Shown piece by piece: positions 58,990-64,000 of a DNA stretch of 64,000 nt (positions are counted from its first letter, which is position 1; each line of letters starts with the position of its first letter). This DNA is from an uncultured Actinomycetes bacterium (GTDB taxonomy: Bacteria; Actinomycetota; Acidimicrobiia; Acidimicrobiales; RAAP-2). Below the pieces are notes generated by a model. The model was given only the letters and a program-made list of their open reading frames with translations. It did not search any database and was not told the DNA's origin. The stretch covers positions 37,219-101,218 of the forward strand of contig CAIORQ010000092.1 in the NCBI GenBank assembly GCA_903860745.1, given 5' to 3'. Position numbers and translations under genes: made by a program.

Positions 58990-59457
58990 ATGAGCGAACG
59001 CCCCGCACCCGAGGTCCGACCGGTCACCGCGCTCGTGCGCCGCGTCCTGCAACTGACCGAACGGGCCGACTTCGAGATGGCCGAGGCTCTTGGGTTGAGC
59101 CGCGGCGACTTCAACGCGATGTCGCACCTCATGGGTTCGAAGACCATGGGGCCCGGCGAGCTCGCGCACCGCCTGCACATGTCCTCCGCCTCGGCGACCG
59201 TGTTGGTGGACCGTCTCGAGTCCATGGGACACGTGGTGCGCCAACCCGACCCCGTGGACCGCCGGCGTCTGGTGGTGGAACCGACTCCCGCGGCCCAGCG
59301 CAGCGCCTGGGCCGTGCTGATGCCGCTGATCTCGGCGGTGGACGCCGCCCTCGACGGGGTGAGTGCCAGGGACCAGAAGGTGATCGAGGCCTACCTCGAA
59401 AGGGTGGTCGCCGCCTACGAGACCTATCTCGAGGGTCTCGAGCACCGCGCCCGGTGA
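58990..59457 (+). CDS. MarR-family transcriptional regulator
   Basis: A 155-residue winged-helix protein. The recognition region is MGPGELAHRLHMSSASATVLVDRLESMG near residue 55, followed by the wing PDPVDRRRLVVEPT. The N-terminal helices form the dimer interface. It probably represses itself and the divergent MMPL pump, releasing on binding of a toxic ligand. Leaderless start 7 nt after TAGACT. Confidence 0.9.
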   Translation: MSERPAPEVRPVTALVRRVLQLTERADFEMAEALGLSRGDFNAMSHLMGSKTMGPGELAHRLHMSSASATVLVDRLESMGHVVRQPDPVDRRRLVVEPTPAAQRSAWAVLMPLISAVDAALDGVSARDQKVIEAYLERVVAAYETYLEGLEHRAR

Positions 59458-59520
59458 CGGGTTCGCCCTCCCGGGAACGAGGCGTTCCCCGGAGGGCTTT
59501 CTCGGCTCGAACGACGAGCG

Positions 59521-59793
59521 GGTGGTGTACCCGCCGTCGACGACGCCCTGGGAGCCGGTGATGAAGGACGCGTCATCCGACACGAGGAACAACACGTCCG
59601 TCGCCACCTCCTCGGAGCTTCCTCGGCGATCGATCGGGTGCAGGGAGACGAGTCCGTCGTGCGTCTCCTGGGGGATCCCCGCGATGGTGACGTCGGTCAA
59701 GACGTCTAAGGGTCCGCCGGTACCGTCGTTGTTGAATGCCGGGCGCAGGGCGCCGCAGGTGTTCACCGCGGCGTCAACGGCGTCCTTCACGTC
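59521..59793 (-). pseudogene. Remnant of an SDR dehydrogenase gene
   Basis: The 364-bp gap between marR and the next gene holds a recognisable fragment on the minus strand. It reads DVKDAVDAAVNTCGALRPAF-NN then, without the middle of the protein, jumps to HPIDRRGSSEEVATDVLFL and VSDDASFITGSQGVVDGGYT, the C-terminal part of a classical SDR. The NAD motif, the catalytic Ser-Tyr-Lys region (about 85 residues) and a proper stop are missing; the frame runs on antisense to marR. A clear decayed copy. The flanks of the gap show nothing else. Confidence 0.75.
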
Positions 59794-59821
59794 CGGGGCC
59801 CGCCACGACGCGTGACGGCAC

Positions 59822-60607
59822 TCAGCCCTCGGCCGATTCGATCCACCGAGCGACGCAGTCGGCCACCTCGTCCCAACCGGGCTGGCCGCAGATGTAGTGC
59901 GTGCGTCCGGCGAAGACCTGCAGGTCCACGCGACTCGCGGAGTCCCGGTAGAGGTGGGCGTTCTTGGTGTTGAGCGACGCGGGGATGATGTGGTCCTGCT
60001 CACCCGCGACGAACAGCAGAGGGCGGTGGGGCGCCGTGAAGTCGATCCTCTCGCGCGACTTCGTGCTCGAGCGCGGGAGCGTTCGACTCTCGGGGACCAC
60101 GAACTGCTCGTACTCGTCCCTGGTCTGCGCCATCGTCATCGTGTTGCAGAAGGCGTAGTGGAACCACTCGACGCTCGGCAGTAGGGGCCGGTCACCCTTG
60201 AGGGGGTTGATGACCGGGAGGTTCGCCCGCAGGAAGCTCCATTCGAAGCTGAACAACCCGGCCGGCGGCGCGCTGTCGATGCAGACGCCCATCGCGCCGA
60301 CGTCCAGGGAGATGAGCTTCTGCACGACGAGTCCACCCATGGAGTGGCCGATCAGGATGGGCCGCGACGGCAGCGACTCGATGACGCTGCGCAGATCCTC
60401 CACGACCTCGTGGAAACTCAGCGTCGTGAGCCGCGGATCGATGTGGGCGCGCAAGTCCGCGGGTGCGCCCTCGTGGCCGGGGTAGGCCGGGGCGTGACAG
60501 GTGTAGCCCCGGGCGCTGAAGTGGCGCATCCACTGGTCCCAACTCGCGGGGTTCATGAACATCCCGTGGATGAAGACGATGTGCTTCGTTGTCGCGGGCG
60601 AATCCAT
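59822..60607 (-). CDS. Alpha/beta-fold hydrolase
   Basis: A 261-residue lipase/esterase-like hydrolase. The N-terminus HIVFIHGMFMNPASWDQWM holds the oxyanion loop, the nucleophile is Ser89 in IGHSMGGL, the acid is Asp in AGEQDHIIP, and His lies in GRTHYICGQPGW. Substrate unknown. ATG after a GGGGGG ribosome site. Low similarity to the other hydrolase in the window at 54292. Confidence 0.87.
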   Translation of the reverse strand: MDSPATTKHIVFIHGMFMNPASWDQWMRHFSARGYTCHAPAYPGHEGAPADLRAHIDPRLTTLSFHEVVEDLRSVIESLPSRPILIGHSMGGLVVQKLISLDVGAMGVCIDSAPPAGLFSFEWSFLRANLPVINPLKGDRPLLPSVEWFHYAFCNTMTMAQTRDEYEQFVVPESRTLPRSSTKSRERIDFTAPHRPLLFVAGEQDHIIPASLNTKNAHLYRDSASRVDLQVFAGRTHYICGQPGWDEVADCVARWIESAEG

Positions 60608-60726
60608 CTGAGCCCCCCTACATGGTCCAACACGATGTTGCGTCTGATATCGACCCTATCGGGCGACCTGGCCCCGGCCGCGGCGGCGACGTCGAGATTG
60701 CCGGGCTCGGTGACGACCCGATGGTG

Positions 60727-60758
60727 CCGGGCGTTTCGCTCTCTGTCCGGGCGTTTCG
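60727..60758. repeat. Direct repeat of 12 bp, 20 bp apart
   Basis: CCGGGCGTTTCG occurs at 60727-60738 and 60747-60758, about two helical turns apart, in the 281-bp gap before the saccharopine dehydrogenase-like gene. It may be a tandem binding site for an activator. Confidence 0.4.
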
Positions 60759-60888
60759 GATGTCGCGACCGGGGCGGTGCGCGCTGGTCGGGCCGGCTTC
60801 GCAAGTGTGATTGGATGGCTGCGGTGCCGGTCGAACGCCGATCAGCGCGAAGGTCGGGCGCCGACAACCACAATGAGAGAGAGTTGAA

Positions 60889-62106
60889 ATGAGAGTCCTG
60901 GTCATCGGAGCGGGGGGAGTGGGCACCGCAATCGCCCGCACCGCTTCGAAGTGGAACCTGTTTGAGTACGTCGCAGTCGCGGACTACGACGAGGCCAAGG
61001 CGCACCGCGCCGTCGAGGGGGCGGGTGAGCGGTTCGCCGCGTTCCGTCTCGACGGCCGCGACGAGGCGGCCATCGTCGAACTGATTCGCCACGAGAGGGT
61101 CGACGCGGTGGTCAACGCGCTGGACCCCCGCTTCGTGATGTCGGTGTTCAACGCCTGTTTCGAGGCGGGCGTGACCTACCTCGACATGGCCATGTCATTG
61201 TCGCATCCGCACCCGACGGAGCCCTACCGCCTGCCCGGCGTGAAGTTGGGCGACGAGCAGTTCGCGGCGTCCGAGCAGTGGAGGGAGCGCGGCCTGCTGG
61301 CCCTGTGCGGCATCGGGGTCGAGCCCGGTCTCTCGGACATCTTCGCGCGCTATGCCGCCGACAGGCTCTTCTCGTCCATCGACGAGGTCGGCGTGCGCGA
61401 CGGAGCGAACCTGGCGGTCGCCGGCTACGACTTCGCGCCCTCCTTCTCCATCTGGACGACGATCGAGGAGTGCCTCAATCCGCCCGTCATCTGGGAGAAG
61501 GGCAAGGAGTGGTTCACCACCGCCCCCTTCAGCGAGCCCGAGGTCTTCAACTTCCCCGAGGGCATCGGCCCCGTCGAGTGCGTGAACGTCGAGCACGAGG
61601 AGGTCCTGCTGATTCCCCGTTGGGTGGACGCCCAGCGCGTGACCTTCAAGTACGGACTGGGCGAGGAGTTCATCCAGGTCCTCTCGGTGCTGCACAAGCT
61701 CGGACTCGACTCCACCACGCCGGTGCGCGTGGGCGGCCTCGAGGTGTCACCGAGGGACGTGGTCGCGGCCTGCCTGCCCGACCCGGCCCAGCTCGGTGAC
61801 AAGATGTCGGGGCTCACCTGTGCGGGGACCTGGGTCACCGGCGTCGGGATCGACGGGCGACCGCGCGAGGTCTACCTCTACCACGTCGCCGACAACGCCC
61901 GGACCATGTCGGAGTTTGGGTCGCAGTCGGTCGTCTGGCAGACCGCGATGAATCCGGTCATCGCGCTCGAGCTCCTCGAGTCGGGGGCGTGGAGCGGGGC
62001 GGGCGTGTTGGGCCCGGAGGCCCTGGCGCCCGAACCCTTCCTCGAGCTCCTCAACGCCCACGGCTCGCCGTGGGGCATGGAGGAGCGCACTCCGGCGTCG
62101 GCCTGA
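60889..62106 (+). CDS. Saccharopine dehydrogenase-like NAD(P)-binding protein
   Basis: A 405-residue protein. The Rossmann motif VIGAGGVGTAIARTA is at the N-terminus, VVNALDPRFVMSVFNACFEAG near residue 75 and CGIGVEPGLSDIFARYAADRLF near 138. It matches the saccharopine dehydrogenase/homospermidine synthase-like superfamily. The protein could act on lysine-derived or polyamine intermediates; the exact reaction is unknown. GAGAGAG site before the ATG. A strong hairpin follows the stop. Confidence 0.82.
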   Translation: MRVLVIGAGGVGTAIARTASKWNLFEYVAVADYDEAKAHRAVEGAGERFAAFRLDGRDEAAIVELIRHERVDAVVNALDPRFVMSVFNACFEAGVTYLDMAMSLSHPHPTEPYRLPGVKLGDEQFAASEQWRERGLLALCGIGVEPGLSDIFARYAADRLFSSIDEVGVRDGANLAVAGYDFAPSFSIWTTIEECLNPPVIWEKGKEWFTTAPFSEPEVFNFPEGIGPVECVNVEHEEVLLIPRWVDAQRVTFKYGLGEEFIQVLSVLHKLGLDSTTPVRVGGLEVSPRDVVAACLPDPAQLGDKMSGLTCAGTWVTGVGIDGRPREVYLYHVADNARTMSEFGSQSVVWQTAMNPVIALELLESGAWSGAGVLGPEALAPEPFLELLNAHGSPWGMEERTPASA

Positions 62107-62128
62107 GAAGCTTCGTCGCCGTCTCGAG

Positions 62129-62164
62129 AGTGGGGCCCGACCGGGTGATCGGCCGGGCCCCACT
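62129..62164 (+). terminator. Hairpin terminator after the saccharopine dehydrogenase-like gene
   Basis: Perfect 11-bp arms (62129-62139 and 62154-62164, AGTGGGGCCCG/CGGGCCCCACT) around 14 bp, 22 bp after the stop. No U-tract, as usual in this genome type. Confidence 0.6.
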
Positions 62165-62210
62165 GCGACGACTGGCGGCCGGCGGAGCCCACTCGCGCCA
62201 AAGACCTGAT

Positions 62211-62244
62211 GGGTCCATGGACCCCACGGGAAGACTTCCCGTGG
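62211..62244. promoter_or_regulatory. Two adjacent perfect palindromes upstream of the ODP-GGDEF gene
   Basis: GGGTCCATGGACCC (62211-62224) abuts a 21-bp perfect inverted repeat with a one-base centre (62224-62244, arms CCACGGGAAG/CTTCCCGTGG). They lie 66-99 bp before the GTG of the next gene. They could be operators or a second RNA hairpin. Confidence 0.5.
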
Positions 62245-62309
62245 ACGAGGCGTGGTGCTAGACGTGAAGGAGTTGCGACTCGGGACCGACCGCAGGTGAA
62301 GGGAAGTGG

Positions 62310-64000
62310 GTGACTGACGTCCACGTTGACACCACGCAGGCTGTAGAGATCGCCCCACGCGTCTGGTGGGTCGGGTCCATGATCCCCGACGACAACTTCC
62401 AGTGTCACGTCTACCTCATCGAGCAGGGTGACCAGTCGGTGCTCGTCGATCCGGGTTCGGCGCTCATCGTCGACGAGATCATCCGCAAGGTCGATGACGT
62501 GGTCGGACTGCGCAACGTACGTTGGCTCGTCTGTTCGCACGCCGACCCCGATATCCTGGGCGCCCTCCCCGCGATGGTGGCGCACGGTCTGCACCCCGAG
62601 GTCCAGATCGTCACGCACTGGCGCGACGAGGCGCTGATCGTGCACACCGGCACGCCCCTTCCCTTCTGGCGGATCGAGGAGCACGGGTGGCGCCTCGAGC
62701 TCGCGGATCGGACGCTGCAGTTCGTGTTCATCCCCTACCTGCACTTCGCCGGGGCCTTCGGCACCTTCGATCCGGTCTCGGGCACCCTGTTCTCGTCGGA
62801 CCTCTTCGGAGGCTTCACGGACGATTCCCAGCTCTACGCATCCTCGGTCGCCTACTTCGACGCGATCCGCGCCTTCCACGAGCACTACATGCCCAATCGC
62901 GAGATCCTCCAGCACGCAATCCAGGAATTGCGCGAGCTGCCCATCGAACTCGTCGCCCCCCAACATGGTCAGGTGATCCCTGGCCCCCTCGTCGAACCCA
63001 TCATGACGTTGCTCGAGAAGCTCGAGTGTGGCATCTACCTGATGGCCCGCGAGGACCCGGGCCTCGCCTTCCTCCTCGACGCGAACCGGACGATCCACGG
63101 GGTGATCGACGCCATGGTGCGCAAGGAGCGTTTCGCGGTCGTGGCGAGCTCCCTCGCGCACTTCGCGCTCCAGACCCTGGGCGTCGAGAAGCTCGAACTG
63201 TGGTCGGGGCGCGAGGGGCTACTGCTGCGCTTCGACGAGGGGAACGACTTCTCGGGCCAGACGGCGGTGGCCCCGGCCGACGTCCAGGCCGTGCTCCACG
63301 GCGGCAGTGAGGTGTCCGGGCGGCGGACGATCATGGCGCTCGATTCCTCGGTGTCGCACGAGGTGGTCGGCGCGATCGTGCTGGACTTCGCCCACGCGCA
63401 GCCCCTGGACAAGTCCAAGAGGGCCGTCCTGATCCAGATCCTCGGACTGGTCGAGGTAGCGCTGGAACGTGAGGTGCTGCTGCGCTCTTCGGACATCGAG
63501 AGGAGCGCCTGGAAGACGAGGGCGCTGCACGACGCCCTCACCGGTCTGTACAACCGTCGTTCCCTGGACGACTCGTTGAACTCGCTCCTGGCACGCGACG
63601 ACCGCAAGGCCTCGTCCACGCTGGCCGCGGTGATGTTCGACGTGGACTTCTTCAAGAGGGTGAACGACAGTTTCGGCCATCCGACGGGCGACCGCGTGCT
63701 CAAGGCGGTGGCTCAGGCCATCGCCGCCAACATCCGTCCCGACGACCTGGCGTTCCGCTTCGGCGGCGAGGAGTTCCTCGTCCTCTTCGCCGACGTCGAC
63801 GCGACCACGGTGGTGGCGATCGCCGAGCGCATCCGTGCGATCGTCGCGCACTCCGAGGCCGACGCCCCGTCGGTCACCCTGAGCGCGGGGATCGCCTTTC
63901 GACGTGTGGGCGAGAGCGCCGAGTCGCTCGTCGACCGAGCCGACGGGGCCCTGTACGCGGCCAAGTCGGATGGTCGGGACCAGGTGAGGGTCGCGGACTG
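62310..64000 (+). CDS. Di-iron ODP-like domain fused to a diguanylate cyclase (partial, runs off the end)
   Basis: At least 563 residues; the stop is beyond the window. Residues 1 to about 235 are a flavodiiron-type metallo-beta-lactamase domain: His77-Ala-Asp79-Pro-Asp81, His145, Asp164 and His219, with spacing close to the iron ligands of rubredoxin:oxygen oxidoreductase (Asp79 replaces the usual Glu). There is no flavodoxin domain. Residues about 250-400 look GAF-like. The GGDEF domain follows (DALTGLYNRRSL), with active GGEEF at 485-489 and the RPDD I-site at 476-479. It should make cyclic di-GMP in response to oxygen, NO or redox state (inference). GTG after GAAGGG. Confidence 0.82.
   Translation, partial: MTDVHVDTTQAVEIAPRVWWVGSMIPDDNFQCHVYLIEQGDQSVLVDPGSALIVDEIIRKVDDVVGLRNVRWLVCSHADPDILGALPAMVAHGLHPEVQIVTHWRDEALIVHTGTPLPFWRIEEHGWRLELADRTLQFVFIPYLHFAGAFGTFDPVSGTLFSSDLFGGFTDDSQLYASSVAYFDAIRAFHEHYMPNREILQHAIQELRELPIELVAPQHGQVIPGPLVEPIMTLLEKLECGIYLMAREDPGLAFLLDANRTIHGVIDAMVRKERFAVVASSLAHFALQTLGVEKLELWSGREGLLLRFDEGNDFSGQTAVAPADVQAVLHGGSEVSGRRTIMALDSSVSHEVVGAIVLDFAHAQPLDKSKRAVLIQILGLVEVALEREVLLRSSDIERSAWKTRALHDALTGLYNRRSLDDSLNSLLARDDRKASSTLAAVMFDVDFFKRVNDSFGHPTGDRVLKAVAQAIAANIRPDDLAFRFGGEEFLVLFADVDATTVVAIAERIRAIVAHSEADAPSVTLSAGIAFRRVGESAESLVDRADGALYAAKSDGRDQVRVAD

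Noticed and set aside
58966..60003. A 345-codon minus-strand gene through the SDR remnant and antisense to marR
   Set aside because: Only the piece at 59521-59793 has SDR motifs. The rest is shadow of marR on one side and noise antisense to the hydrolase on the other.
1..64000. CRISPR arrays, tRNA or rRNA genes, transposases, phage genes, antibiotic biosynthesis clusters
   Set aside because: I looked for regularly spaced repeats, tRNA-like cloverleafs and hallmark proteins, and found none.

Overview
The window is high-GC DNA, densely coded on both strands, with GTG and occasional TTG starts, many 4-bp ATGA/GTGA overlaps, and at least a dozen genes whose start codon lies 6-7 nt after a TAnnnT -10 box (leaderless mRNAs). 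Together with a ManB/Trm112-like pair, LLM flavin enzymes, PPK2, KorAB and secreted proteins with SC-x5-C-x-AVG repeats, this points to an actinobacterium, plausibly of the Acidimicrobiia. That placement is inference; no rRNA marker is present. I saw no tRNA, rRNA, insertion sequence, prophage or CRISPR array.

Layout. 1-2.5 kb: end of a membrane protein, phosphomannomutase and a Trm112-like protein. 1.7-8.7 kb (minus strand): a secreted protein, EamA transporter, Ada, thiolase, an archaeal-type riboflavin synthase, PPK2 and a two-domain glycosyltransferase. 8.9-13.6 kb: APC permease, sugar-type MFS, ROK kinase and SIS isomerase/deaminase. 13.6-25.8 kb is a sugar locus. One operon encodes a family-5 binding protein, two permeases, two ATPases, a cytosolic GH20 hexosaminidase and an acyltransferase-like protein. 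A second encodes a DeoR repressor, BtpA/SgcQ protein, FGGY kinase and SDR. Both promoters carry the same 17-bp palindrome exactly between -35 and -10, plus a second, related site 30-31 bp upstream, so the two operons appear to form one DeoR regulon. With the neighbouring kinase and SIS enzyme, the locus reads as uptake and intracellular breakdown of an amino-sugar oligosaccharide, with chito-oligosaccharide as the leading guess.

25.9-31.9 kb: a Cys-repeat secreted protein, the ATP-grasp/alpha-E/transglutaminase cassette and an SDR lacking its catalytic Tyr and Lys. 31.9-40.8 kb: small membrane and secreted proteins, asparaginase, an isocitrate/isopropylmalate dehydrogenase homologue, TSUP permease, LLM oxidoreductase, CoA-transferase, thioredoxin, nitronate monooxygenase-like enzyme and an MBL hydrolase. 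40.9-47.4 kb: two tandem paralogous secreted proteins, a Gmad2 protein, SDR, TetR-MFS pair and a phosphoesterase. 47.5-52.2 kb: korB, korA and a ferredoxin/FAD oxidoreductase (NfnB/GltD type), one operon for a 2-oxoacid:ferredoxin oxidoreductase. 52.5-59.5 kb: a channel-like membrane protein, DUF1697, hydrolase, methyltransferase, aldose epimerase and an MMPL-MarR pair around a 17-bp inverted repeat.

59.5-64 kb: an SDR remnant, a hydrolase, a saccharopine-dehydrogenase-like enzyme and, running off the window end, a fusion of a flavodiiron-type di-iron (ODP-like) domain to a diguanylate cyclase with intact GGEEF and RxxD I-site. The most unusual items are the DeoR promoter architecture, the ODP-GGDEF fusion, the archaeal-type riboflavin synthase, the widespread leaderless starts and two short leader ORFs that end in an ATGA/GTGA overlap with the next gene.
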